DNA of 64,000 bases from Sphingomonas kyeonggiensis (GTDB taxonomy: Bacteria > Pseudomonadota > Alphaproteobacteria > Sphingomonadales > Sphingomonadaceae): positions 1,488,001-1,552,000 of the forward strand of contig NZ_JACIEH010000001.1 of NCBI RefSeq assembly GCF_014196745.1, read 5' to 3'. A model generated the notes under the pieces. It worked only from the letters and a program-made list of their open reading frames with translations, made no database searches and was not told the origin of the DNA. A program made the translations under genes and the position numbers. How positions within the stretch are numbered: position 1 is the first letter of the stretch; each line of letters starts with the position of its first letter. Of this stretch, positions 18,505 through 27,459 are shown piece by piece.

Positions 18505-19199
18505 TAGACCTTTATAGTCGCCCAGATGGGCAGGTGGTCGGACGCGGTGCGCGCCTGAAGGCTGTCATGCACCCCTGCATCGGTAATGGTCAATTCGCGG
18601 CTCGCCATGATCCGGTCGAGCCGGGCCATCGGGCGCCGGGCATGGAAGCTCTTGCCGGTGGCGGCAAAGGCATAGTGGCTGGCGAAATCGCGCAGGCAAC
18701 CCGACTGGGCGCTCCACTCGTTCAGGTCGCCCATCAGGATCGTCGGATATTGGTGCGTGCTGGCCTGCAGGTGGGTGATGATCGCATGCGCCTGCCGCCG
18801 CCGCCACAGGCCGGAGAGATCGAGGTGCATGCCGACCACGCGCACCACTGTGCCGCTGGCGAGCCGGACATCGGCCATCACCGCGCCGCGAGGCTCCAGC
18901 GCGGGGAGGTGGATCGCCTCGCAATCGAGCACCGTAGCGTCCTTGCGCACCAGCAGGGCATTGCCGTGCCAGCCCATCGATCGCGCCTTGGTGCCGAACG
19001 GCACCGGCTTGTAGTCGCTATGCTCGGAAAGCAGGTGCTGGGTCAGCACCGCCGAACGCTCGCCGAAGCGACGATCCGCTTCCTGGAGCGCGACGATGTC
19101 GGCGCCGATCTCGCAGAGTACCTGCAGCGTGCGCTCGGGCCGACGGCGGCGGTCGGTGCCGATCGACTTGCGCATGTTGTAGCTGGCGACCTTGATCAT
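18504..19199 (-). CDS. Endonuclease/exonuclease/phosphatase-family hydrolase
   Basis: 231 residues. The fold's metal and catalytic motifs are present in order: SYNMRKSIG, VALQEADRRFGE, GMHLDLSG, ILMGDLNEW and TASDHLPIWA. The family includes nucleases, sphingomyelinases and phosphoinositide phosphatases. No signal peptide is seen. Coupling to a patatin-like hydrolase hints at phospholipid turnover, but this is inference. Confidence 0.8.
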   Translation of the reverse strand: MIKVASYNMRKSIGTDRRRRPERTLQVLCEIGADIVALQEADRRFGERSAVLTQHLLSEHSDYKPVPFGTKARSMGWHGNALLVRKDATVLDCEAIHLPALEPRGAVMADVRLASGTVVRVVGMHLDLSGLWRRRQAHAIITHLQASTHQYPTILMGDLNEWSAQSGCLRDFASHYAFAATGKSFHARRPMARLDRIMASRELTITDAGVHDSLQARTASDHLPIWATIKV

Positions 19200-19242
19200 C
19201 GGCGCCCCTTATCGCGGGGCTGGGGTGACATAGGCAAGTGGC

Positions 19243-19443
19243 TCAGCTCGGATGCGCCTCGGCGCCTGCCTGGCTGGCGGCCTCCTGGGCGGCGGCGACC
19301 AGCCGGCGTCCGGTCTCCTCCGCAGCCTGGGGCGTCATCGCGATGGCGACGCCATTCGGGCCGTCGAGCAGCACCACGCCCTGTTCGGCGGTTGCGACTC
19401 CGGCTTCACCTTCCGGTTCGGCGGGCGAGATCTTCTGTCCCAT
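19243..19443 (-). CDS. Small conserved hypothetical protein (66 aa)
   Basis: Starts at ATG 19443 with GGGGAGAAAT directly before it. Acidic and Ala-rich soluble protein; the middle part VVLLDGPNGVAIAMTPQAA reads like a short beta-hairpin domain. No known function. It lies between the YjbR-type gene and the EEP gene on the same strand. Confidence 0.6.
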   Translation of the reverse strand: MGQKISPAEPEGEAGVATAEQGVVLLDGPNGVAIAMTPQAAEETGRRLVAAAQEAASQAGAEAHPS

Positions 19444-19533
19444 ATTTCTCCCCAGTGCGGCCAACGCCCCTAGGGGCTGGAATGGGGGACCAACTCGGGG
19501 CGACGGGAAAATATCCAAGATTTCCGAGAGATT

Positions 19534-19926
19534 TCAGCGCCCGCCCGCTTCGAGCAGGCGCCGCGGGGCGGCCAGCTCCCAGCTCCGCGCGATCCGGTCG
19601 CCGACGAAATCCCAGTCGGTGTCGGGCCCTGCGAGCGAGATGCCGACCCAACCGACGCCGAAATAGGCGACCTTCGAATAGGTCTCGGGCGCGATTTCGA
19701 TCAGGTTCGGCCCTTCCTCGTCATCAGCGGTCTTCACCGCGACGATGGTGCGGCCGTCGCCATGATGATCGTGGCGGAACTGGGCGAACTGCTTGCCGGC
19801 GACGAAGAAGGTAGGCTGGCCGTGGCTCGGGCGCTCCTCGGCCTCGGGAAGCTCGAGCGCGATCGCGCGGACCTGGGCGAGGGCGGTGTCTTGGTCTGGG
19901 TTCAGCCTTGAAGGTTCTTGGGGCAT
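19534..19926 (-). CDS. MmcQ/YjbR-family DNA-binding-like protein
   Basis: 130 residues. The family pattern is clear: ALELPEAEERPSHGQPTFFV near the N-terminus, the beta region KQFAQFR, and VGWVGISLAG with a final helix around DRIARSWELAAP. These proteins have a CyaY-like fold and are thought to bind DNA, but no role is established. Its first 25 bases lie inside the 3' end of purN. Confidence 0.8.
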   Translation of the reverse strand: MPQEPSRLNPDQDTALAQVRAIALELPEAEERPSHGQPTFFVAGKQFAQFRHDHHGDGRTIVAVKTADDEEGPNLIEIAPETYSKVAYFGVGWVGISLAGPDTDWDFVGDRIARSWELAAPRRLLEAGGR

Positions 19927-20483
19927 AGGAACTCGGCGACTACCTTTGGGTAGAGCCGATGTTCCTCCTTCAGCACGCGCTGCGCAAGGCTTTCCGCGGT
20001 ATCGCCGGGCAGGATCGCCACCGCCGCCTGGCCGAGCACTTCGCCGCCGTCCAACTCCTCGGTGACGATGTGCACCGAGACGCCGCCATGGCTGTCACCG
20101 GCGTCGATCGCGCGCTGGTGCGTGTCGAGCCCCTTGTATTTGGGCAGCAGCGAGGGGTGGACGTTGACGATCTTCCCGCGCCAGGCCTGGACGAAATCGT
20201 CGCTGAGCAGGCGCATGTACCCGGCCAGCGCGATCGCCTCGACACCGGCCTCGCGCAGCGCCGCGTCGATCTTCGCCTCATAGTCCGCCTTGGGCATGCC
20301 CTTGGGGCTCTGCGCGAAGGTGGCGACGCCTTGTTCGGCGGCCCAGGCGAGCCCTTCCGCCTCGGGCTTGTCGCTGGCGACGAGCGCGACTTTATAGGGG
20401 CAGTCGGATGCCTTCGCGGCCTCGACGAGCGCGGCCATGTTGGAGCCGCGCCCGGAAATCAGGATACCAAGCTTCTTACGCAT
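19902..20483 (-). CDS. purN: Phosphoribosylglycinamide formyltransferase
   Basis: 193 residues from ATG 20483. Transfers formyl from 10-formyl-THF to GAR in purine synthesis. The phosphate-binding loop is [12 protein letters not shown], the catalytic Asn/His/Asp set is in [13 protein letters not shown] and the following segment, and [12 protein letters not shown] follows. It overlaps purM by eight bases. Confidence 0.94.
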   Translation of the reverse strand: MRKKLGILISGRGSNMAALVEAAKASDCPYKVALVASDKPEAEGLAWAAEQGVATFAQSPKGMPKADYEAKIDAALREAGVEAIALAGYMRLLSDDFVQAWRGKIVNVHPSLLPKYKGLDTHQRAIDAGDSHGGVSVHIVTEELDGGEVLGQAAVAILPGDTAESLAQRVLKEEHRLYPKVVAEFLCPKNLQG

Positions 20484-21570
20484 TGTGGGTGGCGGACCAC
20501 TCCCCACGCGCACTCCAGGTCTCGCCGCCGCCGAACACGGTGCAGCCGCGCTCGCCCGCCTCGACGGTACCGATCACGAACACTTCCTCGCCCGCCGCGT
20601 AGAGTTCTTCCTTCACCGCATCCGCCACGTCGGGCGACACCACCGCGACCATGCCGATGCCGCAATTGAAGGTACGCGCCATTTCCTCGGGCTCGATGTT
20701 CCCCTGCGCCTGCAGGAAGGCCATCAGGCGCGGCAGCGGCCAGCTGCCGGCGTCGATCTTCGCATGGCAGCCCTCGGGCAGCACGCGCGGGACATTCTCG
20801 AGCAGGCCGCCGCCGGTGATGTGCGCCAGGCCGTGGATCGTGCCCTTGCGAAGTTGCGGAAGCAGGCTCTGCACATAGATGCGGGTCGGCGCCATCAGTG
20901 CGTCGAGCAGGATCACGTCCTGGTCGAACAGGGCGGGGCGGTCCATCTTCCAGCCCTTGTCGGCGGCGAGGCGGCGGACCAGCGAGAAGCCGTTCGAGTG
21001 CACGCCGGTCGAACCCAGGCCGAGCAGCACGTCGCCCGGGCGAATCTTGCTGCCGTCGAGCAGCTGGTCGCGCTCGACCGCGCCGACGCAGAAGCCGGCC
21101 AGGTCATAGTCGCCCTCGGCATACATGCCCGGCATCTCGGCGGTCTCTCCGCCGATCAGCGCGCAGCCTGCCTGGCGGCAACCCTCGGCGATGCTGGCGA
21201 TCACGCGCTCGGCGGTCTCGGGCACCAGCTTGCCGCTGGCATAATAGTCGAGGAAGAACAAAGGCTCGGCGCCCTGGACTACAAGATCGTTGGCGCACAT
21301 CGCGACCAAGTCGACACCGACGCCGTCATGGGCGTCATAGTCGATCGCGAGCTTGAGCTTGGTGCCCACGCCATCGTTCGCCGCAACCAGTAGCGGATCG
21401 GTGAACCCGGCCGCCTTCAGGTCGAACACGCCGCCGAACCCGCCGAGATCGGCATCGGCACCGGCGCGGCGCGTGGACTTGGCGAGCGGGCCGATCGCCC
21501 GAACCAGCGCATTGCCGGCCGCGATCGAGACGCCCGCCTGGGCATAGGTATAGTTCTTCTGGTCGCTCAT
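20476..21570 (-). CDS. purM: Phosphoribosylformylglycinamidine cyclo-ligase
   Basis: 364 residues from ATG 21570 ([16 protein letters not shown]). ATP-dependent ring closure giving AIR in purine synthesis. Family motifs: [41 protein letters not shown] and [13 protein letters not shown]. First gene of a purM-purN unit on the minus strand, divergent from the DUF2066 gene. Confidence 0.95.
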   Translation of the reverse strand: MSDQKNYTYAQAGVSIAAGNALVRAIGPLAKSTRRAGADADLGGFGGVFDLKAAGFTDPLLVAANDGVGTKLKLAIDYDAHDGVGVDLVAMCANDLVVQGAEPLFFLDYYASGKLVPETAERVIASIAEGCRQAGCALIGGETAEMPGMYAEGDYDLAGFCVGAVERDQLLDGSKIRPGDVLLGLGSTGVHSNGFSLVRRLAADKGWKMDRPALFDQDVILLDALMAPTRIYVQSLLPQLRKGTIHGLAHITGGGLLENVPRVLPEGCHAKIDAGSWPLPRLMAFLQAQGNIEPEEMARTFNCGIGMVAVVSPDVADAVKEELYAAGEEVFVIGTVEAGERGCTVFGGGETWSARGEWSATHNA

Positions 21571-21668
21571 GCGGCGCGCATAGCGCCGACTTCGCCCCGC
21601 GTCACCCCGGCAGTGCCGCAAGGTAACGCCATAGCCTTCATCCCGGCACATACCCGCCCTGTACGACC

Positions 21669-21750
21669 GTCATCCCGGTGAAAGCCTGAATCTCGTGCCG
21701 TAGCGCAGGGCAGGAGCCGCCTGAGAGCCCGGCTTTCGCCGGGGTGACGA
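21669..21750. repeat. Dyad repeat, family A copy 1
   Basis: Left arm CGTCATCCCGGTGAAAGC at 21669 and right arm GGCTTTCGCCGGGGTGACG ending at 21750. It lies in the divergent purM / DUF2066 promoter region. Confidence 0.8.
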
Positions 21751-21810
21751 CTATTGTTTGTTACATCTACGCTTGGATTTCCCTGCCCGCTTCGCCAAAA
21801 GGGCGCTCAC

Positions 21811-23097
21811 ATGACCCTTGCCCGCAAATCCCTCACCATCGGCATCGCCTCCGCGCTCGCGCTTGCGGGGCTCGGCGCCGTGCTGGCCGAAGGCGAGAAG
21901 GCCGCGGGCGGCAGCGCCGTGCCGATCGACGCCTCGGGCAGCTTCGAGGTCTCGGGCGTCGATGTCGACGTGAAGGGCAAGGATGCCGATGCCGCGCGCT
22001 ATGGCGGCTGGCGGCTCGCCCAGCGCAAGGGCTGGGAGATGCTGTCGCGCAAGCTGACCGGCAAGGCCTCCGGCATGTCCGATTCGGCGCTCGATTCGCT
22101 GGTCACCGGCATCGTCGTCGAGAAGGAGCAGATCGGCCCGACGCGCTATATTGCGCGGCTCAGCGTGCTGTTCGATCGCAACAAGGCTGGCAGCATCCTC
22201 GGTGTCTCGGTCGCAGTGAACCAGTCGCCGCCGATGCTGATCGTTCCCCTGGAATATTCGGGCGGCACCGGCTTGGTGTTCGAGCGCGAGACCGCCTGGG
22301 CCAAGGCCTGGAACCGGTTCAAGAGCGGTGGCAGCACCGTCGATTACGTCCGCGTCCAGGGCAACGGCCCCGATTCGATGCTGCTCAACGCCGGCCAGGT
22401 GCTGCGCCGCGGCCGCAACTGGTGGCGCTCGGTGCTCGACCAATATGGCGCGTCGGACGTGCTGATCGCCGAGGTCCAGCTGCGCCGCGAATATCCCGGC
22501 GGCCCGATCGTCGGCATCTTCTCCGCCACCCATGGCCCCGATCGCCAGAAGATCGCGGACTTCGCCCTGCGCGTCGACAATGGCGATTCGCTCGATGCGT
22601 TGATGGACGCCGGCGCCCAGCGGATCGACAAGGCTTTCCAGCAGGCGCTGGCGCTCGGTCAGCTCAACACCGATCGCCTGCTCGGCGTCCGTCCGCCCTC
22701 GGCCAAGGCCGAGGAGGAGAAGCCGGAGGAAGAATCGACCGACGCCGCCACGCCAACGCCCGATGCGAGCGCGGCCGCCAGCGGCACCCAGCTCAACGTC
22801 CAGTTCGACACGCCTAATGTCGGCTCGGTCAATGCCGGCGAAGCGGCGCTCCGCGGCATTCCGGGCGTGCGCTCGGCGGTCACCTCCAGCCTGGCGCTTG
22901 GCGGCATCTCGGTGATGCGCGTCACCTATGACGGCCAGATCGCCTCGCTCCATGCCCAGCTCGAGGCGCGGGGGTGGAGCGTACAGGAGGGGGCAGGGGT
23001 GCTCCGCATCCGCCGCGCCGGCGGTGGTGGAGGCGGCGGCCAGCAGCCCATACCGGCGCCGACCGGCACGGCTACACCAGCCCCGAACGGCGGATGA
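21811..23097 (+). CDS. Exported DUF2066 protein
   Basis: 428 residues from ATG 21811, preceded by AAAAGGGCGCTCAC. The signal peptide is LTIGIASALALAGLGAVLAEG. The body matches DUF2066 (GFEVSG-like opening SFEVSGVDVDVKG, then repeated YGGWRLAQRKGWEML). A Pro/Glu/Ala-rich linker lies near residue 310, followed by a second domain with FDTPNVGSVNAGEAALRGIP and a Gly-rich end. Function unknown. It sits in the place before hdaA where other alphaproteobacteria have a permease gene; its stop overlaps hdaA (ATGA). Confidence 0.7.
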   Translation: MTLARKSLTIGIASALALAGLGAVLAEGEKAAGGSAVPIDASGSFEVSGVDVDVKGKDADAARYGGWRLAQRKGWEMLSRKLTGKASGMSDSALDSLVTGIVVEKEQIGPTRYIARLSVLFDRNKAGSILGVSVAVNQSPPMLIVPLEYSGGTGLVFERETAWAKAWNRFKSGGSTVDYVRVQGNGPDSMLLNAGQVLRRGRNWWRSVLDQYGASDVLIAEVQLRREYPGGPIVGIFSATHGPDRQKIADFALRVDNGDSLDALMDAGAQRIDKAFQQALALGQLNTDRLLGVRPPSAKAEEEKPEEESTDAATPTPDASAAASGTQLNVQFDTPNVGSVNAGEAALRGIPGVRSAVTSSLALGGISVMRVTYDGQIASLHAQLEARGWSVQEGAGVLRIRRAGGGGGGGQQPIPAPTGTATPAPNGG

Positions 23098-23699
23098 CGC
23101 AGCTTCGCTTGCCGCTGGGACTGCCCGAAGCACGCGAGACGGAATTCCTGGTCAGCGACTCCAACGCCCGCGCCGTCCACCAGCTCGAACATTGGGGCAC
23201 CTGGCCCGTCATGTCGGCCCTGCTCACCGGTCCGCGCAAGTCGGGCCGCAGCCTGCTCGCCCGCGTCTTCGCGGCGAAGACCGGCGCGCGCATCTTCGAC
23301 GATGCCGATCTCGGCAAGGAGGCCGATGTCTTCCATGCCTGGAACCAGGCCCAGGCCGATCACCGCCCGCTGCTGATCGTGGCGCAGGCCGCGCCGCCGA
23401 CCTGGAACGTCAAGCTGCCCGATCTGAGGTCGCGCCTCGCAGCCTCGCCGCTGCTCGAGATCGGCCCGCCCGACGATGCGCTGATCCCGCAATTGCTCGA
23501 ACGCGCCTTCGAACGCCACCTGCTCCACGCCAAGCCCGATGTGATCGCCTGGATCGCGAAGCGGATAGAGCGCAGCCATATCGCGATCCTGCGCGTTGCC
23601 GATGCACTGGAGCTGGAAGAGGGTAAGCGCTTGTCGATCCCCGCGGTGCGCGCCACATTGCTCGCGGCTGGTCTCATAACCGAAACGGACGGCGACTAA
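23094..23699 (+). CDS. hdaA: DnaA inactivator HdaA (Hda-like)
   Basis: 201 residues. DnaA-related AAA+ protein that, with the DNA clamp, promotes ATP hydrolysis by DnaA (RIDA) to prevent over-initiation. The N-terminal QLRLPL fits the clamp-binding motif QL-x-LPL of Hda. The P-loop is degenerate, GPRKSGRS in place of GxxGxGK, and no full initiator DNA-binding domain follows. The context purM / hdaA-ppk1 is conserved in alphaproteobacteria. Starts at ATG 23094 inside the previous stop. Confidence 0.85.
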   Translation: MTQLRLPLGLPEARETEFLVSDSNARAVHQLEHWGTWPVMSALLTGPRKSGRSLLARVFAAKTGARIFDDADLGKEADVFHAWNQAQADHRPLLIVAQAAPPTWNVKLPDLRSRLAASPLLEIGPPDDALIPQLLERAFERHLLHAKPDVIAWIAKRIERSHIAILRVADALELEEGKRLSIPAVRATLLAAGLITETDGD

Positions 23700-23746
23700 C
23701 GGCGATGACCAAGGCAGCGAAAGGACGCGCCGTTGAAGGGACCTCG

Positions 23747-25897
23747 ATGACCGAATTGCCGGACAATTCCGCACGTTACTTCAATCGCGAGCTGAGCTGG
23801 CTCGCCTTCAATCGCCGCGTGATGGAAGAGGCCAGCAACCGCGCCCATCCGCTGCTCGAGCGGCTGCGCTTCCTGTCGATCTCCGGCTCGAACTTCGACG
23901 AGTTCTTCATGGTCCGCGTGGCGGGCCTGATGGGCCAGCAGCTCCAGAAGGTCGAGGCGCGCTCTGCCGACGGGCTCACCCCGGGCCAGCAGCTCGCTGC
24001 CATCTCGGCCGAGGCCGAAGTGCTGGCCGACAACCAGCAGAGCGTGTGGACCGATATCCGCGCCGACCTGGCGGAGACCGGCATCCATGTCCTCGACGCC
24101 AATGCGATCGAAGGCGAGACCGAGGCCTGGCTGGAAACCCATTTCCGCGAGCAGATCTTCCCGATCCTGACGCCCCAGGCGCTCGACCCGGCGCATCCGT
24201 TCCCGTTCATCCCCAACCAGGGATCGAGCGTGATCTTCGATCTGGTCCGCAAGTCGGACCGCGAGCCGGTGCGCGAGCTGGTCCTGCTCCCCACCGCGAT
24301 CAAGCGCTTCGTCCGGCTTCCCGGCAATCCGGCGCGCTATGTCGCGGTCGAAGCCGTGCTCAAGCATTTCTCGCACCTGCTCTTCCCGGGCTACACGTCG
24401 CGCGCCGCTGCGGCCTTCCGCGTGCTGCGCGACAGCGACATCGAGATCGAGGAAGAGGCCGAGGACCTGGTCATGACCTTCCGCTCGGCGATCCAGCGCC
24501 GTCGCCGCGGCCGGGTCATCCGCCTCGAGATGGAGGAGAGCATCTCCCCCGAGCTGGAAGCGGTGCTCAAGGAAGAGCTGGGCGGCAGCGAGGCGCTGCT
24601 CACCGAGACCGGCGGCTTCCTCGGCATCGGCGACCTGGCGGCGCTGGTCGACGAAGACCGTCCCGACCTGAAGTTCACCCCCTATTCGGCGCGCTTCCCG
24701 GAGCGGATCCGTGAATATGGCGGCGATTGCTTCGCGGCGATCAAGGCCAAGGACATCATCGTCCACCACCCGTACGAGACGTTCGACGTCGTCATCTCCT
24801 TCCTCCAGCAGGCGGCGGCGGATCCGGACGTGGTGGCGATCAAGCAGACGCTCTACCGCGCAGGCAAGCAGCCCGCCGTGATCAACGCGCTCATTGCAGC
24901 TGCGGAAGCCGGCAAGTCGGTCACCGCGGTGGTCGAGCTCAAGGCCCGCTTCGACGAGGAGCAGAACCTCTATTGGGCGACGGCGCTCGAGCGGGCCGGC
25001 GTCCAGGTCGTCTATGGCTTCATCGACTGGAAGACCCATGCCAAGGTCTCGATGGTCGTGCGGCGCGAGGGCAATGGCTATCGCACCTATTGCCACTTCG
25101 GCACGGGCAACTACCACCCGATCACCGCGCGCATCTATACCGATCTCAGCTTCTTCACCGCCGATCCGCGGGTGGGCCGCGATGCGATGCAGATCTTCAA
25201 CTATGTCACGGGCTATGTGGAGCCGCATGGCCTGGAGCTGATCGGCATCTCGCCGCGCGACCTGCGCAACCGCCTGGTCGAGCTGATCGACGACGAGATC
25301 GCCCACGCCCGCGCCGGCCGCCCCGGCCAGCTCTGGGCCAAGATGAACTCGCTGGTCGATCCGGCGGTGATCGAGAAGCTCTACGAGGCGAGCAATGCCG
25401 GGGTGGAGATCGAGCTGATCATCCGCGGCATCTGCTGCCTGCGCCCGGGCGTCCCCGGCATGAGCGAGAACATCAAGGTCAAGTCGATCGTCGGCCGCTT
25501 CCTCGAGCACAGCCGCATCTGGGCGTTCGGCGGCGGCAAGGGCCTGCCCAGCGACAGCGCAAAGGTCTTCATCTCCTCGGCCGACTGGATGCAGCGCAAC
25601 TTCGATCGCCGCGTCGAGTTCATGCTGCCGATCCTCAACAAGACGGTGCACGACCAGGTGCTCGACCAGGTGATGGTCGCCAACCTGCTCGACAACGAGC
25701 AGAGCTGGCTGCTCCAGAGCGACGGCCATTACATCCGCACCGAGCCGGGCGAGGACGGCAGCTTCAACCTGCACCGCTATTTCATGACCAACCCGTCGCT
25801 TTCGGGCCGCGGCGCCGCGCTCGAATCGCGCAAGCCGGTGCCCAAGCTCCAGCTCAAGCGGCGGCGCAGCCCGGCAAAGGCCAGGATCAAGGAATGA
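23747..25897 (+). CDS. ppk1: Polyphosphate kinase 1
   Basis: 716 residues from ATG 23747, chosen because GAAGGGACCTCG precedes it; an in-frame ATG at 23705 would give 730 residues but has no such site. Reversibly makes polyphosphate from ATP. N-terminal RYFNRELSWLAFNRRV, the DIIVHHPYETFD segment, the autophosphorylated-His region CHFGTGNYH and the later PLD-like active-site part EHSRIWAFG are all present. The stop overlaps ppx (ATGA). Confidence 0.95.
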   Translation: MTELPDNSARYFNRELSWLAFNRRVMEEASNRAHPLLERLRFLSISGSNFDEFFMVRVAGLMGQQLQKVEARSADGLTPGQQLAAISAEAEVLADNQQSVWTDIRADLAETGIHVLDANAIEGETEAWLETHFREQIFPILTPQALDPAHPFPFIPNQGSSVIFDLVRKSDREPVRELVLLPTAIKRFVRLPGNPARYVAVEAVLKHFSHLLFPGYTSRAAAAFRVLRDSDIEIEEEAEDLVMTFRSAIQRRRRGRVIRLEMEESISPELEAVLKEELGGSEALLTETGGFLGIGDLAALVDEDRPDLKFTPYSARFPERIREYGGDCFAAIKAKDIIVHHPYETFDVVISFLQQAAADPDVVAIKQTLYRAGKQPAVINALIAAAEAGKSVTAVVELKARFDEEQNLYWATALERAGVQVVYGFIDWKTHAKVSMVVRREGNGYRTYCHFGTGNYHPITARIYTDLSFFTADPRVGRDAMQIFNYVTGYVEPHGLELIGISPRDLRNRLVELIDDEIAHARAGRPGQLWAKMNSLVDPAVIEKLYEASNAGVEIELIIRGICCLRPGVPGMSENIKVKSIVGRFLEHSRIWAFGGGKGLPSDSAKVFISSADWMQRNFDRRVEFMLPILNKTVHDQVLDQVMVANLLDNEQSWLLQSDGHYIRTEPGEDGSFNLHRYFMTNPSLSGRGAALESRKPVPKLQLKRRRSPAKARIKE

Positions 25898-27393
25898 CCA
25901 CATTGCCGTTCCGCAAGGCGCGCACGAAGCCGGCAGGGATCGAGGGTCGCACCGCGATCATCGACATCGGCTCGAACTCGGTGCGCCTCGTGGTCTATCA
26001 GGGCTCGGCCCGCCTGCCGGCGACCCTGTTCAACGAGAAGGTGATGGCAGGCCTGGGTCGGGGCCTGGCCGAGACCGGTGCGATCGAGCCCGCCAGCATG
26101 GCCACCGCGCGCGGGGCACTGGCGCGTTTCTCGACGCTCGCCCGCGAGATGCAGGTCGGCGAGCTGCGGACTGTCGCCACCGCGGCGGTGCGTGACGCCT
26201 CCAACGGCCGCGAGCTGATCGAGGCGGCCCGCGCGCTCGGCCTCGAGGTCGAGACGCTGTCGGGCGAAGAAGAGGCGATGGCATCCGGCCTGGGCGTGCT
26301 CTCGGGCATTCCGGAAGCGGACGGCATCGTCGGCGATCTCGGCGGCGGCTCGCTCGAGCTGGTCCGCGTCGTCGCCGGCACGGTGACCGATCGCGTGTCC
26401 TTCCCGCTGGGCGTCCTCCGCCTCGGCGCGATCCGCGCGGAGAACAAGACCGCGCTCGATCGCCGCGTCGCCAAACTGCTCGGCGATGCCGGCTGGAAAG
26501 GGCGGGGGAAGGGGCTGCCCTTCTATCTGGTCGGCGGGTCGTGGCGCAGCCTCGCCCGGCTCGACATGCACCTGAAGCATTATCCGCTGCCGATCGCCCA
26601 CCAATATCCGATGGCGGTGCCGCGCATCGCCGAGCTGGCCAGCTCGATCGCGGCGATGCCCAAGGCCGATCTCAAGGCGATCCCCAACCTGTCCAGCGCC
26701 CGCGCCGCGACGCTGGAGGATGCGGCGCTGCTGCTCGGCCAGGTCGTCAAGCAGCTCGGCAGCAACGGCACGATCGTCTCCGCCTATGGCCTGCGTGAAG
26801 GGCTACTCTACCAGCGCCTCTCGCCCGAGCTGCGGCAGCAGGACCCGCTGATCGCCGCCACCCGCGACGAGGGCGAGCGGCTCGGCCGCTTCCCCGAGCA
26901 TGGCGACCTGCTCGACAAGTGGATCGCACCGCTCTTCGCGGGCGAGCCGCATGAGCTGGCCCGCCTCCGCCACGCCGCCTGCCAGCTGGTCGATGTGGGC
27001 TGGCACGCGAATCCCGAGTTCCGCGCCGAACGCGGCCTCGATGCGGCACTGCACGGCAATTGGGTGGCGATCGATTCCAGCGGCCGCGCCGCGCTCGGCC
27101 AGGCGCTCTATACCGCCCTGGGCGGCGGTCTCGACACGCCCGCGCCGCTCCCGCAGCTCGCCGATGACGATACGCTGTGGCGCGCCAAGCTCTGGGGCCT
27201 CGCCATTCGCCTCGGCCAGCGCCTGTCAGGCGGCGTCGCCGCGCCGATCAAGCGCTCCGAGCTGCACATGGACGAGGAGACCCTCGCGCTCTGCCTCCAT
27301 CCCGAGGACGAGGCGCTGTACGGCGAAGCGGTGGAAAAGCGCCACAAGGCGCTGGCCGCGGCGTTCGGCAGGCAGCCTGTTCTGGAAGTCTAG
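25894..27393 (+). CDS. ppx: Exopolyphosphatase / guanosine pentaphosphatase (Ppx/GppA)
   Basis: 499 residues from ATG 25894. Hydrolyses polyphosphate, or pppGpp to ppGpp. The actin-like ATPase fold motifs are AIIDIGSNSVRLVVYQ, TVATAAVRDASNG, LSGEEEAMASGLG and GDLGGGSLELV. The C-terminal half is an HD-like helical region containing HAACQLVDVGWHANP. Coupled to ppk1, so synthesis and breakdown of polyphosphate are encoded in one unit. Confidence 0.93.
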   Translation: MTTLPFRKARTKPAGIEGRTAIIDIGSNSVRLVVYQGSARLPATLFNEKVMAGLGRGLAETGAIEPASMATARGALARFSTLAREMQVGELRTVATAAVRDASNGRELIEAARALGLEVETLSGEEEAMASGLGVLSGIPEADGIVGDLGGGSLELVRVVAGTVTDRVSFPLGVLRLGAIRAENKTALDRRVAKLLGDAGWKGRGKGLPFYLVGGSWRSLARLDMHLKHYPLPIAHQYPMAVPRIAELASSIAAMPKADLKAIPNLSSARAATLEDAALLLGQVVKQLGSNGTIVSAYGLREGLLYQRLSPELRQQDPLIAATRDEGERLGRFPEHGDLLDKWIAPLFAGEPHELARLRHAACQLVDVGWHANPEFRAERGLDAALHGNWVAIDSSGRAALGQALYTALGGGLDTPAPLPQLADDDTLWRAKLWGLAIRLGQRLSGGVAAPIKRSELHMDEETLALCLHPEDEALYGEAVEKRHKALAAAFGRQPVLEV

Positions 27394-27459
27394 CAACCTG
27401 GCGTTCATGTCGCTCCCGCAATGAAATCACTCTCGTAAGGCGTAGGGAGGGACGACCGG

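Noticed and set aside
16111..18507. Plus-strand open frame of 798 codons opposite the patatin-like gene
   Set aside because: Arg/Gly/Asp-rich shadow; the minus strand carries catalytic motifs.
23094..23699. HdaA as a second DnaA initiator
   Set aside because: Only about 200 residues, no full DnaA DNA-binding domain, degenerate P-loop, and a clamp-binding N-terminus as in Hda.
23696..25903. Minus-strand open frame of 735 codons opposite ppk1
   Set aside because: Shadow of a long GC-rich gene, no recognisable motif.
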